A stretch of DNA of 64,000 nucleotides from Tidjanibacter sp. (GCA_017503805.1 JAFVSJ010000013.1:82855-146854), one strand, 5' to 3'; shown: positions 34,949-43,159, counted from the first letter of the stretch. Numbers and translations: made by a program. Notes: generated from the letters alone by a model not told the origin.

Positions 34949-36037
34949 ATGGTAGATAACGCTATACTCAATAGACTCGACGGACTGAAGATTAAGTTCG
35001 AGGAGATGGGACAACAGATGACCGACCCCGAGGTCATCGCCGATATGAAACGCTTCGTGCAACTCAATAAGGAGTACCGCGAGCTCGAGCCCCTTGTGGC
35101 CGCAGCCGATAAGTTCAAGAAGACTCTCTCCAATATTGCCGATGCCAAAGATATTCTTGCCAATGAGAAAGACGAGGATATGAGGGAGATGGCAAGAGAG
35201 GAACTTGCCGAGCTTGAGCCTCTGGCCGCGAAACTCGAGGAGGATATCAAACTGCTGCTCATCCCGAAGGATCCACAGGATGGGAAGAATGCCATCGTGG
35301 AGATTCGTGGTGGTACGGGTGGCGACGAGGCTGCTCTCTTTGCGGGTGACCTGCTGAGGATGTATATGAAATATGTCGAGAGCAAGGGTTGGCGACACGA
35401 GATTAATAGTTTCTCGGAGGGCTCTGCAGGTGGCTATAAGGAGGTCGTAATGAAGGTTACGGGCGACGGTGTATATGGCACTCTGAAGTATGAGAGTGGT
35501 GTTCACCGCGTTCAGCGTGTGCCTCAGACCGAGACACAGGGTAGGATTCACACCTCGGCAGCCACTGTGGCAGTTCTTCCCGAGGCCGATGAGTTCGACG
35601 TGGAGATCAGTATGAACGACATCCGCAAGGATACCTACTGTGCGAGTGGCCCCGGTGGTCAGTGTGTGAACACCACCTACTCGGCAGTGCGCCTTACCCA
35701 CATTCCTACCGGTATTGTTGTGCAGTGCCAAGATCAGAAGTCGCAGCTCAAGAACTTCGACAAGGCGCTTGAGGAGTTGCGTACCCGCATCTTCAACCTC
35801 GAGTATGCCAAGTATATGGATGAGATTGCATCGAAACGTAAGACTATGGTCTCCACGGGCGATAGGAGCGCAAAGATTCGCACCTACAACTACCCCCAGG
35901 GCCGTATTACCGACCACCGCATCAACTACACTATCTATAACCTCCCCGCCTTTATGAATGGCGACATTCAGGACTGCATCGACCAGCTCGTTGTGGCCGA
36001 GAATGCCGAGAGGCTCAAGGAGAGCGAACTCGGATAG
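34949..36037 (+). CDS. prfA: Peptide chain release factor 1
   Basis: Class I release factor for UAA and UAG stop codons. The frame is open from 34772, but the ATG at 34949 gives the standard 362-residue protein (MVDNAILNRLDGLKIKFEEMGQQM). The GGQ motif that enters the peptidyl-transferase centre is at residues 236-238 in SGPGGQCVNTTYSAVRLTHIP. The stop-codon recognition region lies in IHTSAATVAVLPEADE. The Cys after GGQ replaces the His or Ser seen in many RF1 proteins. The C-terminus ALEELRTRIFNLEYAKYMDEI is usual. Divergent from xseA. Confidence 0.97.
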   Translation: MVDNAILNRLDGLKIKFEEMGQQMTDPEVIADMKRFVQLNKEYRELEPLVAAADKFKKTLSNIADAKDILANEKDEDMREMAREELAELEPLAAKLEEDIKLLLIPKDPQDGKNAIVEIRGGTGGDEAALFAGDLLRMYMKYVESKGWRHEINSFSEGSAGGYKEVVMKVTGDGVYGTLKYESGVHRVQRVPQTETQGRIHTSAATVAVLPEADEFDVEISMNDIRKDTYCASGPGGQCVNTTYSAVRLTHIPTGIVVQCQDQKSQLKNFDKALEELRTRIFNLEYAKYMDEIASKRKTMVSTGDRSAKIRTYNYPQGRITDHRINYTIYNLPAFMNGDIQDCIDQLVVAENAERLKESELG

Positions 36038-36076
36038 TTTGTGCTCCGAGAGACTTCCGTAAGGGAGTGCTGTTAG

Positions 36077-36113
36077 AAAGGTTTGCTGACAATTTAGTTG
36101 GCAAACCTTTTTC
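36077..36113 (+). terminator. Rho-independent terminator after prfA
   Basis: AAAGGTTTGC (36077-36086) pairs with GCAAACCTTT (36101-36110), continuing into TTTC. Confidence 0.88.
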
Positions 36114-36243
36114 TTTGTCTATACCTATTATATATATTATACTGCCGCAATTTGCTCTCCGCATCTTTCTTTGATGTCGTGTGGTTGTTGCTGCTATAAA
36201 AAGAAGAGTGCCACCCCTCGGAAGGAGTGACACTCTCGTCGTT

Positions 36244-36278
36244 TTAGGACTGCGGCTCAACCAATACTGCAGTCCTAA
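36244..36278 (-). terminator. Terminator of the tandem DUF6562 genes
   Basis: TTAGGACTGC (36244-36253) pairs with GCAGTCCTAA (36269-36278), just downstream of the leftward lipoprotein gene. Confidence 0.75.
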
Positions 36279-36300
36279 GTTTATTGATTGGTATTGTTGC

Positions 36301-38400
36301 TTACTCAGCAGCTACAGTCCAAGTGCTACCGTTCTGGGTTGCCTTGTAGCCTGCGGGTACCCACTTGCTGGGGTTGAAGCCGAAAGTACCGCCGGTAACA
36401 ATAATAGTACCTGTGCCCAAGAAGCCATCAGTGTAGCCCGAACGAGTCGATGCTTTGCCGAAGTTACCACCTTTTACGTAAGCAGTAGTACCTGCCTCTG
36501 CGTAGATGTAAGCACGTTTCTGGTTATCAGCGGGATCCCACGAGAAATCACCATCCTCAATGGTCAAGGTCGAACCTGCACCAGTAAGGTAGAAGAGGTA
36601 ACGACCACTGGTGCTTGCAGTGTCAACATACACCTCGCCGCTGTGGAAGGTAACCTCAGCGCCATTAACAACAGCAATAGCACCACCACCTGCGGTGTAA
36701 TTAGCATTGTAGATATCTACATTGGAGCCATCACGGGCAATAAAACCATAGTCGGTTGTAGTACCGCTATTGAGTTTCTGGTCATTCATAAAGATGTCTA
36801 CCTCGCGACCGGCAGGAATGTTAATGTAATCAGCAGAAATTGCCTGCTCAAAGCCGATGTTGGGCTCTGTACCTTTAAGTGCATCCAAGAGCTCGTCTGC
36901 ATCCTCTACAACTACAATACGCATAACCTCCCATACGTTAGGCTCTACCTCGATAGACTCGTAGCCTGCTTTCACGAAGTTAGTACCTGCGTTCTCAGCA
37001 GCATTGTCAGCGGGGTTGAAGTTGTAGAAGCGACCACCGGTAACCTCGATGATGGTAGTAGCGCGGTCAGCATCTTTCTTGTTGAGTACGAAACCGGTGC
37101 CATTATCGTTGGGGAAGGTACCACCGTTTACGTAAACCTTACCGTTGCCACGTGCGTAAACAACAGCGTTGGTGTCGCCATTCTGGTCTACACCTGCTTT
37201 GTAGGTACCACCGTTGATGATAACCTTACCCTCGGCGATAACTGCATAACCGTCGTTGCCGCTTACAGCCTCGATGGTACCCTCGCCGTTGATGGTCAGG
37301 GTTGCGCCAGCCTCTACGATGATAACGTCGGTATCGGTGTTCTCTGCTTTGTTCTTGATGGTCTTGCCATTGAGGTTGAGGGTAGCCTCAACACCGGCTT
37401 TCACTACGAGGGGGTGTTTGATCTCCATATCCTCGCCAAGAACAACCTCACCACCGTACTGGAATGCGTGGAATACATCATAACCGGGCTCCTCGTCGAA
37501 GTCGGGAACGATGGTTATGGTGTAGTTAGCCTCCTCGGTCAAGAGGTTACCGTAGATGTTGGTGCGGTAGTTACGACGTACGGGAACGTTGGTGTAAACG
37601 CGCTGGTAGTCGTTGGTGCCGTCGTTGTAGTTGTATTTAACCTCTACAAGCTCTTTAGCATCGTCTACGAGAACGTAGTTCATACCCATATGTTTGTAAA
37701 CGGTGGGCTGAACGGGGAAGTCCTCGCCATTGGGAAGAGCAGCAGGAGCGTAGGTGAGAGCAACCTTCGAGGTCTTGTCAACCTGGCCCGAAGCGAGATC
37801 CATCTTGGTGTAGAGAGCAACCTCAATACCCGAGTTGGTGATTACGGTACCGGCAGCAACAGCAGCCTCATAGTCAGCAGTACCTACGTTTACCTGTGCG
37901 AAGGGACGAACGAGGCTAACGGGTTTGTCGATGCGGCCATTTACGGTGAAAGGCTCAACGTATGCCCAGAAAGCGTCGTACTCCTCAACGTTAGCCTCAG
38001 CGGGGTTGAAGCTAAGAGTCATAGTCCTCCAATCTACGTCGGCTACACCTGCGTTGTTCTCTGCCCAGAAGAGGATAGAGTAGGTGTTGCCGTTCACGAG
38101 ACGGAAGTCAACAACGGTCTCGATGTCGATTACATCGGGGGTGTTTACACCCTCAACCTTCGAGATAGTCTCTACATAACCGGTGTTTGCACCGCTCCTA
38201 TCCCAGAGGTAAACAGCGTAGTAGAGGTCGTTTGCGGTGTGACCGTCGCCATAGGCACGGCTTGCAACCTCAGGAGTGCTTACAGTGAACGAAACGATAG
38301 CCTCATCGCCGAGCTGTGCCTCGGGAAGAACCTCGTTTGTACACGATGTTGCCATTGCTGCTGCAGCAAAAGCAACCAAAGCAAAGAAGAATTTTTTCAT
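36301..38400 (-). CDS. DUF6562/fimbrillin-like surface lipoprotein with beta-helix (paralog 1)
   Basis: A 699-residue lipoprotein (signal MKKFFFALVAFAAAAMATSC). Residues about 30-330 form the fimbrillin-like domain I associate with DUF6562: VSFTVSTPEVASRAYGDG, YYAVYLWD, NTYSILFWAENNAGVADVDW, VRPFAQVNVGTADYE, and VPVRRNYRTNIYGNLLT. The C-terminal half (about 345-690) is a pectate-lyase-like parallel beta-helix with repeated short strands (VIINGGTYKAG, KVYVNGGTFPN). The frame is open further upstream, but the lipoprotein signal fixes the start at 38400. It follows paralog 2 with no visible promoter of its own and has a TTGA tetranucleotide repeat in its leader. It is probably exposed on the cell surface and may bind glycans. 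Confidence 0.87.
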   Translation of the reverse strand: MKKFFFALVAFAAAAMATSCTNEVLPEAQLGDEAIVSFTVSTPEVASRAYGDGHTANDLYYAVYLWDRSGANTGYVETISKVEGVNTPDVIDIETVVDFRLVNGNTYSILFWAENNAGVADVDWRTMTLSFNPAEANVEEYDAFWAYVEPFTVNGRIDKPVSLVRPFAQVNVGTADYEAAVAAGTVITNSGIEVALYTKMDLASGQVDKTSKVALTYAPAALPNGEDFPVQPTVYKHMGMNYVLVDDAKELVEVKYNYNDGTNDYQRVYTNVPVRRNYRTNIYGNLLTEEANYTITIVPDFDEEPGYDVFHAFQYGGEVVLGEDMEIKHPLVVKAGVEATLNLNGKTIKNKAENTDTDVIIVEAGATLTINGEGTIEAVSGNDGYAVIAEGKVIINGGTYKAGVDQNGDTNAVVYARGNGKVYVNGGTFPNDNGTGFVLNKKDADRATTIIEVTGGRFYNFNPADNAAENAGTNFVKAGYESIEVEPNVWEVMRIVVVEDADELLDALKGTEPNIGFEQAISADYINIPAGREVDIFMNDQKLNSGTTTDYGFIARDGSNVDIYNANYTAGGGAIAVVNGAEVTFHSGEVYVDTASTSGRYLFYLTGAGSTLTIEDGDFSWDPADNQKRAYIYAEAGTTAYVKGGNFGKASTRSGYTDGFLGTGTIIVTGGTFGFNPSKWVPAGYKATQNGSTWTVAAE

Positions 38401-38488
38401 TTGTTTTGTGTGTTTAAGTAAAAAATTTGGTTGATTAATTGGTTGATTGTTTGTTAAACGTTTTTTTTGTTTTTGTGTTTGTTTTTTG

Positions 38489-38508
38489 TTGATTGATTGA
38501 TTGATTGA
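38489..38508. repeat. Tetranucleotide repeat (TTGA)5 upstream of paralog 1
   Basis: Five perfect tandem TTGA units, with further GATT-like words around them (38430-38516), about 90-110 bp before the start codon of the leftward lipoprotein gene. Such repeats can change length by slippage. Five units is near the lower limit for that. Confidence 0.7.
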
Positions 38509-38533
38509 GTTGATTGTGTCTCTCATCATTTGG

Positions 38534-38563
38534 GGGCTGCGGCCCAACCAAGAGCCGCAACCC
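38534..38563 (-). terminator. Hairpin between DUF6562 paralogs 2 and 1
   Basis: GGGCTGCGGC (38534-38543) pairs with GCCGCAACCC (38554-38563), with one G-U wobble in the leftward transcript. It lies right after paralog 2 and lacks a T-tract, so partial read-through into paralog 1 is likely. Confidence 0.6.
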
Positions 38564-38581
38564 AAAACATACTAATCTAAA

Positions 38582-40933
38582 TTAGTTGGGAAATACAACA
38601 AAGCCGTTCAGACCGGTAGCGGTGTAGGTGCCGGTGGGAGCTACGGGAGCTTTCTTGTCATCTACATCACCCTTGCTGAAGATTACCTGATAGGGCAAAG
38701 TGCCGTTGGCAGTGAATTTGTTGATACCATCGAAGTTGGCAGTATAGTTACCAGCGGTAAGGTTGCGAACGAGTACGGGAACGTAAGCCTCGAGGTCGCA
38801 ATTCTTAACGCTCATCTCATAGCCGTTTACACCATCAACGCGGATGCCGTAGGAACCTGCAACGGTCGAAGTAACCTTGGCGTTCCTTACAACAACGTTC
38901 TTGGTAGTACCAAACGACATACCATTTTTGCAACCCTCAATCACTACGCCGTCAACAGTGACGGTAGCAGCGGTGCTGGTAGTCTGAAGCAGCGAGTGGA
39001 GGTTGTTGGCAGTACAGTTGAGAATGTTCACCTTAACATCTATCAACATCTGGCGGCCTTTGTAACCAACTGCGGTGTGCTCTGCTGCGCTACCTGCAAC
39101 TGCGGTGAACGAGCAGTTCTTGATGGTGAGGTGGTCGTGGTAACGCTCGGGAGCTTTCTGCGAATCGGACCAGATGAATACGCGGCTTGCGGTCGAGGTC
39201 TCGAAATTCACGTTGTCTACGGTGAACGATGCGTTCTGATAGCTCGAGCCACCTACGAGGGTAATCTGACCATCATATTTGTAACCGTTACCATTGAGAA
39301 CGATGTCCACATCCTGTGCCTCGGTAACTTTTACGTCACCTGCGATGTCGCCCAAGATGTTGATGACTGCATCTTTGTTTGCCTGGCTTGCTGCATCGAG
39401 AGCTGCCTGCAGATCGGTTGCGTTTGCTACCCTGTAAACATCGTTGTTGGCCAAAACTACGGTGTAGTAACCATCGGGGGTTGCTACGCTCTCGTAGCCT
39501 GCTGCCACGAAGTTGGTGCCGGTACCCTCAGCTGCGTTGTCAGCGGGGTTGAAGTTATAGAAAGTACCGCCGGTTACCTCGATAGTGGTGGTAGCGCGGT
39601 CTATGTCTTTCTTGTTGAGTACGAAACCGGAGCCGTTCTCATTGGGGAAGTCGCCGCCTTTAACGTAAACCTCGCCATTGCCACGAGCGTAAACAACAGC
39701 ATTGGCCTTGCCAAATGCATCTACACCTGCCTTGAAAGTACCACCGTTGATGATAACCTTACCCTCGGCGATAACTGCATAACCGTCGTTGCCGCTAACG
39801 GCCTCGATAGTACCGTTGCCGTTGATGGTCAGGGTTGCACCCTCCTCTACGATGATAACGTCGGTGTCAAGGTTGGTAACCAAGTTCTTCAAGGTCTTAC
39901 CATTGAGGTTGAGAGTAGCCTCAACGCCCTTCTTCACTACAAGGGGAGTCTTAACCTCCATATCCTCTGCGAGGGTTACGGTGCCACCATACTGGAACTC
40001 GTGGAACACATCATAACCGGGCTCCTCGTCGAAACCGGGAACGATAGTTACGGTGTAGTTAGCCTCCTCGGTCAAGAGGTTACCATAGATGTTGGTGCGG
40101 TAGTTGCGACGTACGGGAACGTTGGTGTATACGCGCTGGTAGTCGTCACCATTGTTTGCCAAGTAGTTGAACTTAACCTCAACGAGGTGTTTGGTGTCAC
40201 CTACGAGAACGTAGTTCATAGTCATATATTTGTAACCTGCTACGGGGAAGTCCTCACCTACGGGAAGTGCGGTGGGAGCGTAGGTCGAAGTTGCGTAGGT
40301 TGCGCTCTTCTTAACCTCGCCGGTTACGAAATCGAGAGTGTCGAATACCTCAACCTCGATACCTGCCTCGGTGATGGTGGTGCCGGCAGCAACTGCATCA
40401 GCATAGTCGGCGGTACCAACGTTTACCTGTGCGAAAGGACGGAAGAGGCTAACCTCGTCGTCGATGCGGCCGGTAACTTTGAAAGGCTCAACGTATGCCC
40501 AGAAAGCGTCATACTCCTCAACGTTTGCCTTTGCAGGGTTGAAGGTCATAGTCTGCTCATCCCAATTTACCTCTGCTACACCTGCCTCGTTCTCAGCCCA
40601 GAAGAGGATCGAGTAGGTGTTGCCGTTTACGAGTTTCATCTCAACGGTAGTTTCGAGAGGAATAGCCACTTTGTCGGCAGCGGTAATTTTGGAGATGTTC
40701 TTCACTACGCCGGTGTTGGTCTTACCATCTTTGTCCCAGAGGTAAATAGCGTAGTAGAGGTCGCAAGCGGTCTTGCCGTCACCATAGGTACGGGTGGCAA
40801 CCTCGGGAGTGCTAACAGTGAACGAAACGACAGCCTCATCGCCGAAGGTAGCCTCGGGAAGAATCTCGTTTGTACACGATGTCGCCATTGCTGCTGCAGC
40901 AAAAGCAACCAAAGCAAAGAAGAATTTTTTCAT
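38582..40933 (-). CDS. DUF6562/fimbrillin-like surface lipoprotein with beta-helix (paralog 2)
   Basis: A 783-residue lipoprotein with a signal nearly identical to paralog 1 (MKKFFFALVAFAAAAMATSC). The fimbrillin-like domain (about 30-330) is a close copy: STPEVATRTYGDGKTACDLYYAIYLWDKDG, LFRPFAQVNVGTADYADA, VPVRRNYRTNIYGNLLTEEANY. The first beta-helix part (about 345-500) is also shared. The last 280 residues differ: a segment with an INILGDIAGDVKVTEAQDVDIVLNGNG start and a second beta-helix (VDNVNFETSTASRVF, VVIEGCKNGMSFGTTKNVVVRNAKV). The promoter at 41184-41215 would give it a 250-nt leader. Ligand unknown. Confidence 0.87.
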   Translation of the reverse strand: MKKFFFALVAFAAAAMATSCTNEILPEATFGDEAVVSFTVSTPEVATRTYGDGKTACDLYYAIYLWDKDGKTNTGVVKNISKITAADKVAIPLETTVEMKLVNGNTYSILFWAENEAGVAEVNWDEQTMTFNPAKANVEEYDAFWAYVEPFKVTGRIDDEVSLFRPFAQVNVGTADYADAVAAGTTITEAGIEVEVFDTLDFVTGEVKKSATYATSTYAPTALPVGEDFPVAGYKYMTMNYVLVGDTKHLVEVKFNYLANNGDDYQRVYTNVPVRRNYRTNIYGNLLTEEANYTVTIVPGFDEEPGYDVFHEFQYGGTVTLAEDMEVKTPLVVKKGVEATLNLNGKTLKNLVTNLDTDVIIVEEGATLTINGNGTIEAVSGNDGYAVIAEGKVIINGGTFKAGVDAFGKANAVVYARGNGEVYVKGGDFPNENGSGFVLNKKDIDRATTTIEVTGGTFYNFNPADNAAEGTGTNFVAAGYESVATPDGYYTVVLANNDVYRVANATDLQAALDAASQANKDAVINILGDIAGDVKVTEAQDVDIVLNGNGYKYDGQITLVGGSSYQNASFTVDNVNFETSTASRVFIWSDSQKAPERYHDHLTIKNCSFTAVAGSAAEHTAVGYKGRQMLIDVKVNILNCTANNLHSLLQTTSTAATVTVDGVVIEGCKNGMSFGTTKNVVVRNAKVTSTVAGSYGIRVDGVNGYEMSVKNCDLEAYVPVLVRNLTAGNYTANFDGINKFTANGTLPYQVIFSKGDVDDKKAPVAPTGTYTATGLNGFVVFPN

Positions 40934-41009
40934 TTGTTTTGAGTGTTTAGTTAAAGAATTGGTTTATTACGTGGTTTTTTTTTGTTTTGTTTGTCTTGTT
41001 GTTGCTTCT

Positions 41010-41046
41010 CACGCGCGAGTGTGTGTGGTGTATACGCACGCGCGTA
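41010..41046. other. Alternating purine-pyrimidine tract (Z-DNA-prone)
   Basis: From 41028 to 41046 purines and pyrimidines alternate without a break for 19 bp, ending in GCACGCGCGTA. A GTGTGTGTG run (41019-41027) and ACGCGCG (41011-41017) lie beside it. Such sequences favour left-handed DNA under negative supercoiling. It lies inside the leader of the leftward lipoprotein gene. Confidence 0.55.
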
Positions 41047-41159
41047 AGAGAAATTTGGGCTCTGTTCTATGCTCTTTTTTGCCATCACAAGACGTTGTTA
41101 GTCACGCCTTTGCTTTGCTTGTTTGGCAATTTCTCCCGCCATTGCCTCCCGCGCGTGCG
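41035..41159. repeat. 10-bp GC-rich inverted repeat in the leader
   Basis: CGCACGCGCG (41035-41044) and CGCGCGTGCG (41150-41159) are perfect reverse complements 105 bp apart. A second partial partner, CACGCGCG, is at 41010-41017. Confidence 0.75.
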
Positions 41160-41175
41160 AGCATAATACGCCCAT
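41098..41175 (-). CDS. Possible 25-residue leader peptide
   Basis: ATG at 41175 opens a 25-codon frame (MGVLCSHAREAMAGEIAKQ, then AKQRRD) and stops with TAA at 41098. The ATG is 8 nt from the end of the TATATTTG box, so translation could begin at the very 5' end of the transcript. Its first third covers the GC-rich switch element (41150-41159). It might be a regulatory leader peptide. It may also be chance; no homologue is known to me. Confidence 0.3.
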   Translation of the reverse strand: MGVLCSHAREAMAGEIAKQAKQRRD

Positions 41176-41183
41176 AATTCGGA

Positions 41184-41215
41184 CAAATATACCAATTATT
41201 ATTCAAACAGCCAAA
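41184..41215 (-). promoter_or_regulatory. Promoter of the tandem DUF6562 lipoproteins
   Basis: On the minus strand, TTTG (41215-41212), 20 bp, then TATATTTG (41191-41184): a full consensus match, about 250 bp upstream of the paralog 2 ATG. Confidence 0.72.
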
Positions 41216-41256
41216 CATTTTTTACCCTTTCCTCGCTCCTCGATTGAGGCTGTAGA

Positions 41257-41288
41257 TTTGTTTTTCAGCCATCAAATCGTTATCTTTA
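41257..41288 (+). promoter_or_regulatory. Promoter of the SGNH hydrolase gene
   Basis: TTTG (41257-41260), 20 bp, then TATCTTTA (41281-41288), 33 bp before the ATG at 41322. Confidence 0.65.
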
Positions 41289-41321
41289 CGCCAACGTTAA
41301 ACCTCAAACCCTAATGTCACT

Positions 41322-42107
41322 ATGAAACAAACAATGGTTCTTTTGGCTGCGTGTGCTACTCTTGTCTTCTGCGGCTGCGGCTCCGCCACCAGTCCCAAAA
41401 CCCAAAACGAAGTTGGCAGAGTAGAGAGATGTGCAGATGGTGATTGCTTTCACATTGAAACTGCTCTCCCCATTGACTACACCGAGAATATGGATTGGGT
41501 ATTGCGCTACGACGATAATGATGTAGAGGAGCTTCGTCAGCGTGCTTTGACCGAGGAGAAAGATTGCGATGTGCTCTTCTTTGGTAGTTCGTCTATTAGA
41601 CTTTGGAAAACACTCGCCGAGGATATGGCACCTCTGAAGGTTGTTAATCGTGGCTATGGCGGTGCGATGATGCGAGATGTGCACTATAATTACCATACCG
41701 TCTTGGCCGATTACAATCCAAGTGCTTTTGTGTTCTATTGCGATAATGACCTCGGTGGTTTCGGTCGTGATTTGCACCCCACCGAATTGTTCGACCTCTA
41801 CCGCCTGCTTGTAGAGAGATTGCAGCAGGATTACCCCGAAAGGCCTATCTTTATCCTCTCGATTAAATTCAATAACAACCGCATTGCAAAGCTCGAACAG
41901 CATCGACTTTTTAATGCAATTATGGCTGACTATGCGGCTCATACCGAGGGTGTTACATTCGTAGATGTAAACACTCCCATTCTCAATGCGGATGGGTCGA
42001 TTAATGATGCGATGTTCGAGAACGACCGCCTCCACGTTAACCGCGAGGGTTACCGTATCTGGGCCTCTGTGCTCCGTCCGATGTTGCTCGAAACGCTCGG
42101 CAAGTAG
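41322..42107 (+). CDS. SGNH/GDSL-type hydrolase lipoprotein
   Basis: A 261-residue esterase-like protein with a lipoprotein signal (MKQTMVLLAACATLVFCGC). SGNH blocks are visible: block I DVLFFGSSSIRLWKTL (nucleophile Ser in GSSS), block II VVNRGYGGAMM, block III FVFYCDNDLGG (Asn replaced by the DND form), and block V NDRLHVNREGYRIW with the catalytic Asp and His. Likely an envelope esterase acting on an acetylated sugar or lipid; the substrate is not deducible. It is divergent from the DUF6562 lipoproteins and ends with a strong hairpin. Confidence 0.88.
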   Translation: MKQTMVLLAACATLVFCGCGSATSPKTQNEVGRVERCADGDCFHIETALPIDYTENMDWVLRYDDNDVEELRQRALTEEKDCDVLFFGSSSIRLWKTLAEDMAPLKVVNRGYGGAMMRDVHYNYHTVLADYNPSAFVFYCDNDLGGFGRDLHPTELFDLYRLLVERLQQDYPERPIFILSIKFNNNRIAKLEQHRLFNAIMADYAAHTEGVTFVDVNTPILNADGSINDAMFENDRLHVNREGYRIWASVLRPMLLETLGK

Positions 42108-42202
42108 GGGGTGTTTTATTCCGTTGAGTGTGCTTTGGGTAGAATGTTCTGCTCTGTGCTCCAATGGAAATTTTGCCTACTTACGAAACGAAACCTCAAG
42201 AT

Positions 42203-42240
42203 AAATGGGGCATAGCATCACTGCTGTGCCCCATTTTTGT
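42203..42240 (+). terminator. Terminator after the SGNH hydrolase gene
   Basis: AAATGGGGCATAGCA (42203-42217) pairs with TGCTGTGCCCCATTT (42222-42236), with wobble pairs, followed by T. Confidence 0.88.
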
Positions 42241-42381
42241 GTGGATAGTGTCGACTCTCGCAGGTGTGTCACCACAGCTACGTGCCAGAACCTCTATCCG
42301 GGATTCACCTTACTATTAACTAACTATTACCTGAAAAATATTCTTCTCTCTTTGTGTGTGTTTTCTCTGTTTGGGTTGTGC

Positions 42382-43146
42382 CTATTGGGCAATAATCAAC
42401 TCAATACCCATCTCCTCGAGGTGTGCGGCAATTCCGGAGGGTATGCCGCGGTCGGTTATGATGGTGTCAATCTCATCGATGTTGCATATCTTGCTGAAAC
42501 CTCTGCGTCGGAACTTCGATGAGTCGGCCAGCACGATGGTCTTTTGTGCAATCTTCATCATCTCTCTGTTGAGCTCGGCCTCGCGCAAGTCGGTAGTTGT
42601 GATGCCGTAGTCGAGGTCTATGCCGTCTACTCCGAGGAATAGCTTGCTGCAACAGAAATTCTGAAGTATGCTTTCGGCATATTTGCCTACCACTGAACTG
42701 CTGCTATGTCGCAGTGTACCACCAAGTTGGATGATGTCTATTGCCTCTTCGGCTGCGAGGATCTCCGAAACTCGGAGTGAGGCTGAAATTACGGTCAACT
42801 TGTGTATTGGCTTGATGTTGTGCGCCAATGCGTGTACGGTTGTCCCGGAGGCGATGATGATCGAATCATCTTTGGTGATCATCGAGGCTGCCGTGTGACC
42901 GATGGCCATTTTCTCTTCGGTGGCGAGCTTCTCTTTTTCGTTTACCGAGCGGTTGTTGATGTAGGGGTTTATCAGGATGGCTTTGCCGTGGCTGCGGTAG
43001 AGTCGGTTTTCCTGCTCGAGTTCGTTTAGGTCTTTGCGTATGGTTACGACCGAAACCTCAAGGAGTGCGGCGAGGTCTGCCACACCTATTGACTCGCGCT
43101 TTATCAGCTCGGCCATTATTATTTCGTGCCTTTCTTCCCTTGTCAT
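42382..43146 (-). CDS. glpR: DeoR/GlpR-type repressor
   Basis: DeoR-family regulator, presumed repressor of the divergent glp operon. From the ATG at 43146 it has 254 residues. The N-terminal winged HTH is at about 1-57 (MTREERHEIIMAELIKRESIGVADLAALLEVSVVTIRKDLNELEQENRLYRSHG). The sugar-phosphate sensing domain has SIIIASGTTVHALA, LGGTLRHSSSSVVG, LFLGVDGID and VLADSSKF. The frame continues upstream past this ATG, but only across the promoter. Glycerol-3-phosphate as inducer is inferred from its neighbours. A TTTCGAAA site lies between its own promoter and start, consistent with autoregulation. Confidence 0.9.
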   Translation of the reverse strand: MTREERHEIIMAELIKRESIGVADLAALLEVSVVTIRKDLNELEQENRLYRSHGKAILINPYINNRSVNEKEKLATEEKMAIGHTAASMITKDDSIIIASGTTVHALAHNIKPIHKLTVISASLRVSEILAAEEAIDIIQLGGTLRHSSSSVVGKYAESILQNFCCSKLFLGVDGIDLDYGITTTDLREAELNREMMKIAQKTIVLADSSKFRRRGFSKICNIDEIDTIITDRGIPSGIAAHLEEMGIELIIAQ

Positions 43147-43159
43147 AATACTACGGTAT

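Larger units (their letters stand above)
40934..41183 (-). other. Structured 5' leader of DUF6562 paralog 2
   Basis: Leader of about 245 nt on the minus strand. It contains a 25-codon reading frame (41098-41175) that opens 8 nt after the -7 box. It also has three GC-rich words: CGCGCGTGCG (+ strand 41150-41159), CGCACGCGCG (41035-41044) and CACGCGCG (41010-41017). The first can pair with either of the other two. An A-rich stretch precedes the start codon. The rest of the 388-bp gap (41216-41321) holds the SGNH gene promoter; I see no other gene. Confidence 0.55.

Noticed and set aside
36181-38421. A 746-codon + strand frame opposite DUF6562 paralog 1, and a 648-codon frame at 38996-40942 opposite paralog 2
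   Set aside because: Both mirror biased lipoprotein genes that have clear signals and domains on the minus strand. Their translations are low-complexity Val/Gly/Cys strings without family features.
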